A stretch of DNA of 64,000 nucleotides, taken from assembly GCA_029961685.1 (NCBI GenBank), contig JARWKL010000003.1, forward strand, positions 15,920,884 through 15,984,883, written 5' to 3'. The stretch comes from Aristolochia californica. Taxonomy: Eukaryota; Streptophyta; Magnoliopsida; Piperales; Aristolochiaceae. Below the pieces are notes generated by a model. It did no database searches. It was given only the letters and a program-made list of their open reading frames with translations, and was not told the DNA's origin. Position 1 is the stretch's first letter; every line of letters begins with the position of its first letter. Both the position numbers and the translations under genes were made by a program. Below are positions 1 to 11,520 of this stretch, one piece after another.

Positions 1-1
1 T

Positions 2-700
2 GTTTTACAATCTGACAATGGTACTGAGTTTGTTAATGCTTCTCTCAAAAAAATTTTGACCACTCATGGAATTCGTCATCAAACTTCTTGCACCTATACT
101 CCCCACCAGAATGGATTGGCAAAAAGAAAGAATAGAAAACTTTTGAAAGTAGTGCGTGCCTCTCTCTTTGGCATGAACATACCTCGATTTTATTGGGGGC
201 GAAGCTATCACATCTGCTGCCTACCTCATCAATCGAACACCTTCTAGAGTACTTGATTTTCAAACTCCTCTACGTAAGCTGCAATCCCTGATTTCAATTC
301 CCCATCTTTCGAATCTTGAACCCCGAATTTTTTGGTGTACCGCTTATGTTCATAACCCAAAGATCTTGCGAAATAAACTTGATCCATGTGCCAAGCGATG
401 TGTATTTGTTGGCTACTCTGAATTTCAAAAAGGACATCAGTATTATGATCCACACACCAACAAGCTCCATGTGACTCTAGATGTCTCCTTCCATGAATTA
501 GTACCTTATTATTCAGGGGGAGTTTCTTGGACATCTCTTCAGGGGGAGAGTTCAAATGAAGAGAATGTTCCACATGAAACTAACAGAGGTGCTGAGTTTA
601 TTGACTTAGAAGCGATGAATGAATTTTTCAAGTGTCATGATGTGCAACAAAACTGAGATCCAATAATTTCACCTGAAGAACCCCCAGAGTTGCCCCCATA
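2..700 (+). pseudogene. Copia-1 integrase, C-terminal half, broken
   Basis: The frame starting at base 2 reads as the second half of a retroviral-type integrase core: SDNGTEF (second catalytic Asp), then YTPHQNG and a degenerate KRKNR box that is usually ERKNR. The frame breaks near 200. A second stretch at 366-656 gives the copia integrase C-terminal signature NKLDP..CVFVGYS..QKGHQYYDP, which normally sits between the integrase core and reverse transcriptase. Stops and shifts between the two pieces show decay. The missing N-terminal zinc-binding part lies before the window. Confidence 0.85.
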
Positions 701-984
701 TGCACTAACAACTGAAGAATCAACTCGAAATGTTCCTCCTTAGGTAAATACGAATCCTGTGTTTGATGAGTCTAATGAAACATGTCTTCCTACAGAAAAC
801 ATAACCACTAGATATCTACAAAGATTGAATAGGGGAGTTCAAAAAAAATAGTATAAACCTAATCTTGAAGCCAAGACCAAATACTCAATCAATAACTATG
901 TGTCCTCCCATAGGTTGACTAAATCATATGCATTTACTGTTGATCGATTATCCAGGGTTTCTATTCCTAGTAAAATGCAGGATG

Positions 985-1935
985 CATTAGCTTATCCAAA
1001 ATGGGGAAAAAGCGATGAACGAAGAGATGGAGGCTCTACAAAAAAATGCCACTTGGGAACTTGTTCCCCAACCTAAAGGAGTAAGAACAATTGGATGTCG
1101 ATGGGTGTTCACATTGAAACTCAAACGGGATGGAAGTATTGACAGATATAAAGTTCGGCTAGTTGCAAAGAGATATATGCAAAGGCATGGGATAGACTAT
1201 CAAGATACTTTTGCACCAGTAGCAAATCGAGACTGGCCTCTACAACAATTTGACGTTAACAATGCCTTCCTCAGTGGAGACTTAGAAGAAGAAGTCTATA
1301 GGGAACTACCACCCGGCGTAAAAAGTGATTCTTTGTCTCAAGGTGAAGTTTGTAAATTGAAGAAATCATTGTTTGGGCTGAAATAGTCACCTAGAGCATG
1401 GTTTGGGAGATTCTCGACTACAATGAAGGAGTTTGGTTATAAACAAAGTAACTCAGATCATAATTTATTTATAAAACACAAAGAAGGAAAGGTAACAACT
1501 TTAATTGTATATGTTGATGATATGGTCGTGACAGGAGATGACCCAGGTGAAATGAAAGCTTTATAGGAGTATTTAGCCACTAAATTCGAAATGAAGGATC
1601 TCAGACAACTTAAATATTTTTTGGGAATTGAAGTTGCAAGATCGAAACATGGAGTCTTCCTTTCACAGTGAAAATATGTGTTGGATCTTCTAGCCGAAAC
1701 CGGAATGCTTGACTGTAAACCAATAGAGACGCCCATGGAAATGCATCATAAACTCAGAATTCTTCCAGATCAAATCCCAGCAGACAAAGGACATTATCAG
1801 TAATTAGTTGGAAGATTAATCTACCTATCACACACAAGGCCCGATGTAGCATATGTAGTAAGCGTTGTGAGTCAGTTCATGCATGCACCAAGTGAAGAAC
1901 ATATGGAAGTAGTCTATCGGATCTTGAGATACTTA
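985..1935 (+). pseudogene. Copia-1 reverse transcriptase, broken
   Basis: The region reads as copia reverse transcriptase: WELVPQPKG, then GCRWVF.LK..DGSIDRYK.RLVAK, then FDVNNAFLSGDLEEEVY, LKKSLFGLK, and the catalytic box YVDD near 1510-1520. It ends with the copia connection domain (KYFLGIEVA, YVLDLLAETGML, TPME, VGRLIYLSHTRPD). In-frame stops occur at 1384, 1564, 1669 and 1801. About 40 residues after DTFAPVA are missing compared with the usual domain. The open stretch 1015-1386 is only a fragment and cannot make an active enzyme. Confidence 0.88.
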
Positions 1936-2467
1936 AAGAGTGCTCCAGGAAAAAGGTTTGTTATTTTCAAAAAATGGTATCTCTAGTATTGAAGGATATA
2001 CATATTCTGATTGGGTAGGTGATCAGACAACCAGAAGATCCATGTCGGGTTACTTTACTTTTGTGGAAGGGAATCTGGTCACTTGGAAAAGCAAAAAACA
2101 GAAGGTAGTATCACGATCAAGTGCTGAAGCATAATTTCAAGGCATGGCTCATGGTGTATGCGAGTTGTTATGGATAAAGAATATACTGAGGGATTTAGGG
2201 ATTGAATACTCCAAACCGATGAATCTCCACTGTGATTACAAGGCAGCCATCGCCATTGCACAGAATCCGGTTCAACATGATTGCACTAAACATGTTGAAG
2301 TTGATCGTCATTTCATCAAGGAGAACCTCGATGCAAAAATCATACAATTCCCCTTCATTCAATCTGAGAATCAGCTGGCTGATATGCTCATGAAGGCAGT
2401 ATCAGGGAAGGCATTTCATGGTATAATTGACAAGTTGGGCATGACCGATATCTATGCACCAACTTGA
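1936..2467 (+). pseudogene. Copia-1 RNase H, broken
   Basis: This is the C-terminal RNase H of the copia polyprotein. Readable landmarks are GYTYSDWVGD, TTRRSMSGYFTFV, NLVTWKSKKQKVVSRSSAEA, then ELLWIKNILRDLG, LHCDYKAAIAIAQNP, KHVEVDRHFIKE and QLADMLMKAV. Typical family members read SDAD..GD and CDN.AAI, so a catalytic Asp has become Trp (SDW) and the Asn after CD is Tyr. One stop (2132-2134) splits the domain. The last open stretch, 2144-2467, ends with the natural stop of the polyprotein, placed directly at the polypurine tract as is normal for copia. Confidence 0.87.
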
Positions 2468-2474
2468 GGGGAAG

Positions 2475-3164
<690 letters not shown>

Positions 3165-3176
3165 TGGTATCAGAGC
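3165..3176 (+). other. Copia-2 primer-binding site
   Basis: TGGTATCAGAGC directly follows the 5' LTR. It is complementary to the 3' end of initiator methionine tRNA, the usual primer of plant copia elements. Confidence 0.95.
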
Positions 3177-4064
3177 AAGGAGTTTAGGATCTCTTCATGG
3201 AGTTATTATGAAATCTGTTCAAGAAGTTGTAAAAGGAGTTTAGTCATAAAGAGATAAGTTCATCATCTTCTTATTTACGTTTTTTTTGTTTCCTTTTCTT
3301 ATTTACATACTTTTTTTTACTTTTTTTCTTTACTTCTTGAATTTTGAGTCACATCAAGTCAAGATAAATCTTTATATGTTGTAAAGATTTATTTCTATGA
3401 CTAAATTGATGTTATAATCTTGACTCCTTGTAAATCAATTACTAGAGTGATCAAGATCATTTGCTGTTTGCATCTTATTAAGATTGATGGGTGAAATTCA
3501 ATTACCTTTATGTAATTTGGATCCATCTCATTTGAGATAGAATTCTAGCACATGTTGTTGTATCTTCTCCTACTTAAGGTTACTCATGGGTTTGTGTTAT
3601 GTTGTTGGATGCCCATTATATGTTTGATGAAATGCCAACAACCATTTATATTGTAGTTCCGTTTTTTTTTAACTTCAACAATTGAATTTTTTCTTATGTT
3701 GAAGTCTCCCATGAGCTGAAGATAAATCTCTTCCAAGTATCTTGGTTTGTCGTTAAATCTTCTCTAATTTTTTTTCTATTGCTCGTTTGTGTTAGAGTTT
3801 GGATTAAGGCCTAATCGGTTGCATCTACTTTCTTCTCTTTGTTCTTATGAATACAAGAGAAGTTGAGTGATGACTGGATGTTATTATCACTTTCTAAAGG
3901 CACAAATTTGTTGATAATTTGGTGCTTGCCCGCGTGAAAGAAATTGGTTCTTGTTCTCTTTTGTTGGTGATTGATTTGGTCTACGGGTTCTTCAAATTAC
4001 ATAGAGTAATTGTTCTTTGAAGAAGGCCTTTTTCCCTTGACCTCCATATTTTACTTGCCTCATT
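3177..4064 (+). other. Copia-2 untranslated leader
   Basis: About 890 bp between the PBS and the first gag codon, T-rich, with no open frame of note. I see no second gene in it. Long leaders are common in plant copia elements and usually hold packaging and dimerisation signals, but none can be pinpointed here. Confidence 0.7.
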
Positions 4065-4990
4065 ATGGAGATTGGATACAATAGTAATAAGAGTGATATA
4101 CTCTGTATTACTACAATTCCACTTAGAGGTCTCTCCTATTACATGAGCTGGTCACAATCGGTTCGGAGGGTTCTTATTACTCGTGACCTCTTGAGCCACA
4201 TTGTTAACTTTCCTCCTCCGATTGATGAAGAAGATGTGTCCTACCACAAGTGGGTTAAAGATGATAACATGGTGATAAGTTGGCTCATTAATAGCATGGA
4301 AGAGCAGGTGGCCAACAACGTGGTCCACTTGGAAACCGCCAAGAACATATGGGACACTTGTGCCATGCTTTACTCAAGCACTGCTTCATTACAAAAAATA
4401 TATGATGTCTTACAAAACATGCTGCATACGAAACATGGAGATAATATTCATGAATTTTTGGCACGGTTTCACGGTCTTCTTCAAGAATGGAAACTAGCTC
4501 AGCCATATTCCACTGATATTGTCATTCAAGAACGACAAAGAGAAGCTTTGGCAGCAGCCATTTGCTTATCGAATATTAAACCATACCTTGAGGTGGCCAA
4601 AACTCAACTTCTAAGTTCTTCTGCTCTTCCATCCTTCGATGATATTAGTGCTACATTACTTAGGATACTGGATCCATCCACTCCTTCTCCTATTGATGCT
4701 CCATCAGCGATGTTCTCTGGCAATCGGGGAACATCTTCCTCATCCCGATGACGGGGCAGAAATATGAGAGGGGGTCAAACTATGAGAGGGGCTAAAAATA
4801 GAGGTGGTAGAACGGGTTAGAATTCTTTCTGTACTGAGCCTCAACTTTGCACTTATTGTGGCCGTCAGAACCACCTTGTGGCATCATGCTGGAAACTTCA
4901 TGGCAAGTCTGATTGGGCCACAACTAACCCAGTCTCAGTTAATGTTGAGAAAAATGAAGATAAGGCTGAATCATCATCCAGAAATGTGAC
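4065..4990 (+). pseudogene. Copia-2 gag (capsid-nucleocapsid), with stops
   Basis: The start at 4065 opens a 228-residue frame resembling copia gag (YMSWSQSVRRVL, DDNMVISWLINSM, AKNIWDTCAMLYS, ..FLARFHGLLQEW). It stops at 4749, then continues in the same frame through an Arg/Gly-rich stretch to a zinc knuckle at 4848-4889 (C-X2-C-X4-H-X4-C, CTYCGRQNHLVASC). Gag packages the element RNA in virus-like particles. The stops at 4749 and 4818 lie between capsid and knuckle. Apart from these the frame is shared with the protease downstream, as expected for a single copia polyprotein. Confidence 0.9.
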
Positions 4991-5348
4991 TCTTACAGCT
5001 GAGGACTATGCTGCATTTCAGAAAATGAAGTCCTTCATGGAATCATCTATTCCCTTATCATCTACTGCTGCCACTACTATTGCCTCAGGTATGCTTTCTT
5101 TCGCGTCTTCCTCTTCCTCTTGGATCATCGACTCCGGGGCCTCTGAACATCTATCAGGTAACAAACACTTGTTGCAGTCCTTATCTCCTTGTTATCCTCA
5201 TAAATTTGTTACTATTGCTGATGGTACCCAAACCAAGGTCCTTGGCAAAGGTTCCTCCTCTCTTACTTCATCTATTCCCCTTCAAGATGTTTTGTTTGTT
5301 CCTCAATTTCCTTTAAATTTGCTCTCGGTTAGCCAATTGACCAAATAA
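4991..5348 (+). pseudogene. Copia-2 aspartic protease
   Basis: In the same frame as gag, the sequence gives SWIIDSGASEHLSG with the catalytic DSGA at 5130-5141. This is followed by VTIADGTQTKVLGKG, LQDVLFVPQFPLNLLSVSQL, the standard copia protease pattern. The enzyme would cut the polyprotein as a dimer. A TAA at 5346-5348 cuts the frame just after the domain. Confidence 0.9.
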
Positions 5349-6660
5349 TTAAATTGCTCTATCACCTTCTCACCGTCTTCTTGTGTCTTTCAGGATCTCA
5401 CTACGAAGCAGGTGATTGGTGGCGGCCATGAAAAGGGGGGTTTGTACTACTTCACTCTTCCACCATTAGCTGCATTATCTTCCACTACATCTAAGGCCCA
5501 ACTTTGGCACAACCAACTTGATCATCCGTCTACCCCTTCACTCCGTTCTTTGGTTCCATATTTAAAAGGACTTTCTAATATCAGTTGTGAGGTTTGTCAA
5601 TTAAGTAAACATGTCAGGAGTACATATTCTCCTCGTCTTACAACTACAAGTACTGCTCCATTTGAGCTAATACATTCTGATGTATGGGGCCCTTTATGTG
5701 TCTCAAATATTTTCCAAGTTAAATATTTTGTCATTTTTGTTGATGATTTTACTCGAGTGACTTGGTTATATCTATTTAAAGAGCGTTCCAAAATTCTTCC
5801 TTTGTTTAAAAATTTTCATGGTCTTGACACAATTTGGGAAGAAAATTCAAACCCTTAGATCTGATAATGCTAAGGAATACATGTCTCATGACTTCAAATC
5901 ATTTTGTGAGAGTAATGGGCTTATTCATCAAACATCATGTGCCTATACTCCTCAAAAAAATGGTGTTGCTGAAAGGAAGAATCGTCATCTTCTTGAAGTT
6001 GCTCAGGGCCTCCTCTACTCCATGAAGGTACCCTATTTCTATTGGCCTCATGCTATACTTACAACATGCTATCTCATTAATAGGTTACCTTCATCAGTCC
6101 TTCATCATAAAACTCCTTACTCTGTGTTATTTAATGGTGAAGATTCTTTTTCTCTTCCTTTGAAAGTGTTTGGATGTACATGTTTTGTTCATGTTACATC
6201 TCCACATAAAAATAAACTTGATCCTCGGTCTATGAAGTGCTTTTTTTTGGGATACTCTCGGACCCAGAAAGGTTATGTCTGTTACAATCCTACCCTTCGG
6301 AGGATGTTTATCTCTAGGGATGTGACTTTATTTGAGGACACTCCCTTCTACTCCTCCCATGATGATCCTCCAGGATGGACTTGTCCTTCTTCTACTCCTT
6401 GTCCGCTTGTGCCGTTCAATCTTGAAGTGGATCCATCCCCTGAGACACTGGCCGTACCTTCACTTGTGGAGTTGTCAGATCCACCCGAGGTAAGTCCTTC
6501 TCCTCCTATATATGGGCCTAAATTTGATACTCGGCCTATTTCTTTAAGAAAAGAACGTCGTTGTTGTACTACTTCGCATCCTATCTCAAATTTTATGTCT
6601 CACCATCGCTTGTCTTCTGAGTGTTTTCAGTTTCTTGCGTCCCTTTCTTCTACTTCTATT
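5349..6660 (+). pseudogene. Copia-2 integrase, frameshifted
   Basis: After GGLYYF comes the zinc-binding part (LWHNQLDHPS with the two His, SCEVCQLSKH with the two Cys, near 5505-5610). The catalytic core follows: IHSDVWGPL, FVDDFTR, then a +1 frame change near 5830, then LRSDNAKEY, YTPQKNGVAERKNR (third acidic residue) and the copia C-terminal GYSRTQKGYVCYNP. The domain places element cDNA in the genome and leaves a 5-bp duplication, matching the GTAGC seen here. After the shift the frame stays open to a TAG at 6673. Confidence 0.9.
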
Positions 6661-7560
6661 CCGCAGTCGTATTAGGAGGCCTTGAGACATCCAGGATGGA
6701 AGGCGGCTATGGATGAAGAAATGCACGCCTTAAACGAAAACCAAACCTGGTACTTAACATCACTCCCGAAAGGTAAAAGACCTGTTGGTTGTCGATGGGT
6801 TTTTTTGGTGAAACATAATCCGGATGGATTGGTTGCTCGTCTTAAAGCTCGACTGGTTGCTAAGGGCTATACGCAGTGCTATGGGATAGATTATGAGGAG
6901 ACCTTCTCTCCTATTGCAAAATTGAATTCGGTATGCATCATCTTATCTATTATTGCTAACTCCTCATGGCCCGTCTATCAGTTGGATGTTAAAAATGCTT
7001 TTTTAAATGGTGATATCGTGAGGAAATTTATATGGTTCAACCATCTGGTTATGTGGTTGAGGGGGAGTCAGTATGCCGGTTAAAAGTCTTTATATGGGCT
7101 TAAGCAGCCCCCTCGGGCTTGGTTTGATAAATTTAGTCAAACACTCCTACGGTTTGGTTTTCATCGGTGCTCAGTTGATCATTCTGTATATTATAAAGAT
7201 ACGGTCAAAGGGAAAATATTATTGGCCGTATATGTGGATGATATTATCGTAACCGATGATGATGCTTTGAGCATATAAGAGGTGAAACAGATGATATGTC
7301 AGGAATTCAAGACTAAAGACCTTGGTATGCTTAAATATTTTTTGGGTATAGAAGTTCTTCAATCCAAACATGGGATAATATTGTCTCAAAGAAAATATGT
7401 CTTGGATCTCCTTGAAGAAACAAGAATGAAGGGTTGTAGACCAGTTGACACACCTATGGATACAAATGTAAAATTATTTGCCACAAATGAAGAAGATATT
7501 GATATTGGAAAATACCAAAGAATCGTGGGAAAACTGATTTATCTCACGGTAACTAGGCCA
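6661..7560 (+). pseudogene. Copia-2 reverse transcriptase, frameshifted
   Basis: Landmarks in order: [57 protein letters not shown], a local frame disturbance between about 7020 and 7085, KSLYMGLKQPPRAWFDKF in the original frame, and the catalytic YVDD at 7231-7242. Then come DLGMLKYFLGIEV, YVLDLLEETRM and GKLIYLTVTRPD. In-frame stops are at 6673 and 7276. The domain copies element RNA to DNA. Because of the breaks this copy would depend on other elements. Confidence 0.9.
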
Positions 7561-8187
7561 GACATATCATATGTTGTAAGTGTGTTGAGTCAATTCATGC
7601 CCAAAACACAAATTACCCACTGGCAGGCTTTAGAGAGAATATTACGTTATCTAAAAGGACCTCCAGGAAGAGGATTGTTGTATAAAAAACATGGGCACTT
7701 CAACATAGAAGGCTTCTCAGATGCAGATTGGGCTAGATCTCCTGATGATAGAAAATCTACATCAGGATATTGTACTTTGGTTGGGGGAAACTTGGTTACA
7801 TGGAAAAGTAAGAAGCAAAATGTGGTTGCAAGATCTAGCACCGAAGCAGAATACAGAGCTATGGCCCATACCGTTAGTGAACTTTTATGGATTAGGACCC
7901 TTCTTACCGAACTAGGTTTTTATAAAAAGGGGTCCATGAATCTGCATTGTGATAATCAAGCAGCCATTCATATCACTTCAAATCCAATTTTTCATGAAAT
8001 AACTAAACACATTGAGGTGGATTGTCATTTTATACGGGAGAAGTTTCAAGCAGGAATAATCTCTCTCAAACATGTGTCTACTCAAGAGCAAATGGCTGAT
8101 ATTCTCACTAAACCCGTTACATCTAAAATCCTATCGTTTATATGTGGCAAGCTGGGTATTTATAATGTCTTTTCTCCTCCAACTTGA
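7561..8187 (+). pseudogene. Copia-2 RNase H
   Basis: This is the last domain of the polyprotein and the least damaged. The open stretch from 7282 to 8187 covers the reverse transcriptase end and all of RNase H: GFSDADWARSPDDRKSTSGY, WKSKKQNVVARSSTEAEYRA, LHCDNQAAIHI, HIEVDCHFIREK, QMADILTKPV. The catalytic pattern SDAD...E...D is readable. The stop at 8185-8187 overlaps the polypurine tract TTGAGGGGGAG (8184-8194). Confidence 0.92.
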
Positions 8188-8194
8188 GGGGGAG

Positions 8195-8585
8195 TATTGG
8201 AAGATGGGCTCAAGGCCACAAGCTCAAGACAAGAAGCCCACACGTCAAAGGAGTGGCATATGTGTAAAATATGGTACTTTCCATAAAGATGGCATAGAAG
8301 TGTAAATATGTGTTCCTTTTATGTCTTTTGTTTTATCAAGTTGTAGCCCTAAGGGTATTGTAAAACTATAAATGAAGGCATTGGCTAAGATGTAGGGCAT
8401 TGAAGCACTTTCCTCTCTTTCCACAAATTCGTCCAGCCCTCATTTTTCTTTTTGACGCAACCCTCTTCTCCCTTAATCCAAACTCTCTTCTTCCACGTTC
8501 TTCTTCTTTTCTTCTCCTTCTTTCTTCTTCTTCTTCTTGTTTCTTGTTGATCTAAAGTTCCTTTCATGAGATCCTAAATTCTACA
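8195..8585 (+). repeat. Copia-2 3' LTR (391 bp)
   Basis: Same length as the 5' LTR, with about 12 substitutions between them. It begins TATTGG instead of TGTTGG, so the terminal G is mutated. It is preceded by the polypurine tract at 8184-8194 and followed by the target duplication GTAGC. Confidence 0.95.
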
Positions 8586-8945
8586 GTAGCCAACAGACCA
8601 GCTGCCTGGTTTATTCATTTTTTTGGTAGTGAGCTTGTCCAAAAATAGGTAGATGAAGAGGCAAGGACGGTCCGCGAACTTTTTCAGCTGGCTCATTCAG
8701 TGACGGGTTGCATTTTTTTTTATGATGTGGATGCCATAGGTGGTGTTCATTTTGATGATGGTGTTGGTGGTGCTAATGAAGTTCAGTGTACAATGCTTGA
8801 TGTTGTTAATCAGCTTGATGGGTTTGATGCTCGTGGTAATATCCTAGTCCTGATGGCTACAAATAGACCTGATACATTGAATCCAGCATTGTTACGTCCT
8901 GGACGTCTAGATTGTAAGGTTGAATTCGGTCTACCTGACTTGATG
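8586..8945 (+). pseudogene. RPT1: RPT1 cDNA fragment, right part (Cap-A cargo)
   Basis: Resumes RPT1 where 2773 stopped: [71 protein letters not shown] and KVEFGLPDL, covering Walker B, sensor 1 and the Arg-finger region of the AAA+ core. The Walker B segment reads [10 protein letters not shown] where RPT1 has FFDEVDAIGG, so the catalytic Glu codon is missing. A TAG follows ELVQK. No introns occur. The open stretch 8700-9098 continues without a stop from RPT1 into the retrotransposon tail ([11 protein letters not shown]), a chimeric frame. This is a captured non-functional fragment. Confidence 0.88.
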
Positions 8946-9067
8946 AGTTGGGACATCCAGAGGGAGGACACCGCTCCGCGGATGCTACTTATGCACAAAT
9001 GGAGACGTCGGCTTACAGACCTTACTTTTGAGCTTGAGGACAAGCTCGTTCTTCTAGGGAGGTGTAA
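8946..9067 (+). mobile_element. Cap-A 3' tail module
   Basis: After RPT1 the sequence becomes a short module also found at about 27605-27736 (Cap-B) and 59620-59767 (Cap-C): CCAGAGGG..GACAC...GGAGACG, then TTTGAGCTTGAGGACAAGCT, then a purine tract and GTGTAA before the LTR. It reads FELEDKLVL, close to the ELEDKLFLQG end of the chromovirus polyprotein at 50650-50680. I infer that it is the leftover C-terminus of a chromovirus pol plus polypurine tract. Confidence 0.8.
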
Positions 9068-9376
9068 TGTTATGCACACAATAACATTATTATTTTAATT
9101 ATTTTCTTTAATTTACTTTATTTATTTCAGTTTTAGGCCATAGGGGTATTTTTATAATATTTTATCTTAAACCCTAATAGGGTGAAACCTATTTAAGGGG
9201 TAAGTGTAATGACAAAGACAAGCATTGAAGTATTGAGAATTAGGTTAATTCTAGAGTAAACAAGCTTGGAGTTCTCCTCAATGAGCTCTAGGGTTTTCAA
9301 GCTTCCATTTGGCTTGATCTTCGTCGTCGTCCTCTTCCTTCTTATGAATCCTTGTGTCAGATTTGGGACCATAACA
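9068..9376 (+). repeat. Cap-A 3' LTR (309 bp)
   Basis: Runs from TGTTATGCACACAATAAC to GGGACCATAACA. The same family of LTR is at 23837-24186, 27737-28087, 55647-56087 and 59768-60239. This is the shortest version, with a single copy of the 28-bp GGGGTATTTTT..AATATTTTAT unit that is multiplied in the others. Right of it, chromovirus pol sequence begins abruptly, so Cap-A inserted into Chromo-1. Its 5' LTR lies before the window. Confidence 0.88.
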
Positions 9377-10125
9377 TAGTTGTGCGACCATATCGATACC
9401 CACACATTCAAAAAGTGGAAATTGAACATCAATGTCACCTCATGCTAGAACAAGGTCTCATCCGACACAGTACGTCCCCTTTCTCCTCTCTAGTGATGTT
9501 GGTCAAGAAACATGACAATACTTAGAGGTTTTGTGTAGTCTACCGTGAATTAAATACCAAGATGATCAAGGACAAGTTCCCTATACCACTAGTGGATGAA
9601 TTATTAGACGAATTATATGGGGCTCAATTTTTCACCAAGTTGGACTTGCGTTCGGGGTATCACCAGGTCTGCATGTATCCTCCGAATATAACGAAGACAT
9701 CATTTCGTACTCATCATGGCCATTTTGAATTTGTTGTCATGACTTTCGGTCTGTCCAATGCTCCCTCAAAGTTCCAAGCATTAATGAATGAGGTATTTAG
9801 TGCCTATCTCAAAAAAAAAATTAGTATTTTTTGATGATATATTAATCTACAACAAGTCATGGGATCAACATATGCGGTTGGTTTTCACACTTATTAGAAC
9901 TCATCATCTATATTTAAAATGTTCCAAGTGTTCGTTTGGTCACCCTCAAGTAGCCTATCTAAGTCACATCATTACATCAACAGGGGTCATAGTGGATCCG
10001 GAAAAAAAATTCTGCTATCATCCGTAGGCCACAACCGAGCAATATTTCAGCATTACAAGGATTTTTGGGCTTAGCAGGTTACTATCGCAAATTCATCCAC
10101 AATTATGTGCCACTCTCAGCTTCGC
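9377..10125 (+). pseudogene. Chromo-1 reverse transcriptase, truncated and frameshifted
   Basis: Starts within the domain (VRPYRYP, EQGLIR.S.SPFSS). Then follow KDKFPIPLVDELLDELYGAQFFTKLDLRSGYHQVCM, SFRTHHGHFEFVVMTFGLSNAPS.FQALMN and the catalytic FFDDILIYN with both Asp codons intact (9833-9838). A run of ten A at 9811-9820 disrupts the frame just before the catalytic box. After that come AYLSHIIT, VDPEK and, in another frame, LQGFLGLAGYYRKFI. The first part of the domain and the protease were lost to the left of the Cap-A insertion or lie outside the window. Confidence 0.9.
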
Positions 10126-10744
10126 TATCAAATCTCCTCAGTTGCAATGCCTTCCAATGGAATGATACCACGGAACAAGCCTTCCAGACACTCAAACAAC
10201 TTTGGCAACAGCTCTGATATTGCAATTACCTGATTTTGATGATATCTTTGTGGTGGAATGTGATGCATCAGGAGGAGGGATTGGGGCGGTACTTCAACAA
10301 TCTCACCGCCCTATTTCCTACTTCAGCCGCCAACACGCAGCTCATCATCATAAGTTACCGGCCTATGAAAGGGAATTAATTGGCTTAGCAAAGTTTGTCC
10401 GTCATTGGCGGCTGTATTTATGGGGATGTTTCTTTATCATCTGCACAGACCACTACAGTTTGAAGTTTCTATTAGAGCAACGAATCTCAACTTTTCCACA
10501 ACAGCATTGGATTACAAAACTCATGTGGTTTGATTTTATTGTAGAACATAAGGCCGGCGCCTTGAACAAAGCTGCAGATGCCCTATCACGTCGGTTAGAG
10601 GAGACAACGCACATTGCTGCCATTAGTTACCCTACACCTCTCTTGCTGGATTCAATCAAAGAGGACCACCAGTGCACACCAGAAATGAAGGAGTTGATGG
10701 AAAAAATTGTAGGGGGCACAATGTCCTCCCACTGGTCAATTTAG
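10126..10744 (+). pseudogene. Chromo-1 RNase H
   Basis: The open stretch at 10202-10744 (180 residues) covers the whole domain: VVECDASGGGIGAVLQQ (first catalytic Asp), PISYFSRQ, YERELIGLAKFVRHWR (catalytic Glu), ICTDHYSLKFLLEQR (catalytic Asp), WITKLMWFDFIVEHKAG, NKAADALSR (last Asp). This is the best preserved domain of Chromo-1. It degrades the RNA strand during reverse transcription. The frame ends at a TAG at 10742 where the linker to integrase starts. Confidence 0.9.
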
Positions 10745-11520
10745 GACAACATCATTTTTTACAAGCACCGCATATATTTATCCTCCACATCCCCTTTGGT
10801 AGCCATCACAGTTTCATCACACCATGACAACACTCATGAGGGCCTCCTCAAGACATTACAGCGGATGCGGGGAGATTTTTATTGGGAAGGGATGAAAGCC
10901 ACTATTGCAACGTATGTGGCTGAGTGTCAGGTATGCCGGCGGAACAATGCAAAAAATTTTAAGTCCAGTTGGGGAACTGCAACCACTAAATCTTCCAACA
11001 CAGGTTTGGTCAGACATCTCTATGGATTTCATTGAAGGACTTCCTAAGGCTTCGGGCAAGTCTATTCTTTTCGTGGTGGTTGAGCGATTTTCAAAATACA
11101 CACATTATACCATTGGAGCATCCTAATACAGTAGCGCGGAAGCTCAAGTTTTCTTCTCAAATATTGTTCATCTCCACGGCATTCCGGAATCCATCGTCAG
11201 TGATCACGATGTGGTATTTACAAGTCATTTTTGGAGAGATCTATTCTGGTTATCTGGTACCAAACTAAAATACTCTTCCGCCTATCATCCTCAAACAGAT
11301 GGCCAAATTGAGGTGGTGAACCGCACCATTGAGATGTATTTATGGTGTTTTGTGGGGGACACCCCTAAACGATGGGTGGAATGCCTTCCTTGGGCGGAAT
11401 ACTGCTACAATACCTCTTTTCACACAGCATTACAGGCCACACCTTTCAAAATCCTATATGGCAGGGATCCCCCTAGACTGCTTTCATATGCTCAGGGGTC
11501 AGAGTGGACGTAGTTGACTT
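10745..11520 (+). pseudogene. Chromo-1 integrase, frameshifted
   Basis: The zinc-binding part appears as HHDNTHEG...C.VCRRN (10815-10950). The catalytic core follows in changing frames: MDFIEGLPKA, VVVERFSKYTHY, HGIPES.VSDHDVVFTS.FWRDLF, YHPQTDGQIEVVNRTIEMYL and WVECLPWAEYCYNTSFH. These are the D, D and E motif regions of gypsy integrases. At least three frame changes split the domain, so it is inactive. Confidence 0.88.

Noticed and set aside
3177..4064. A hidden extra gene in the Copia-2 leader
   Set aside because: No open frame of meaningful length on either strand and no recognisable text.
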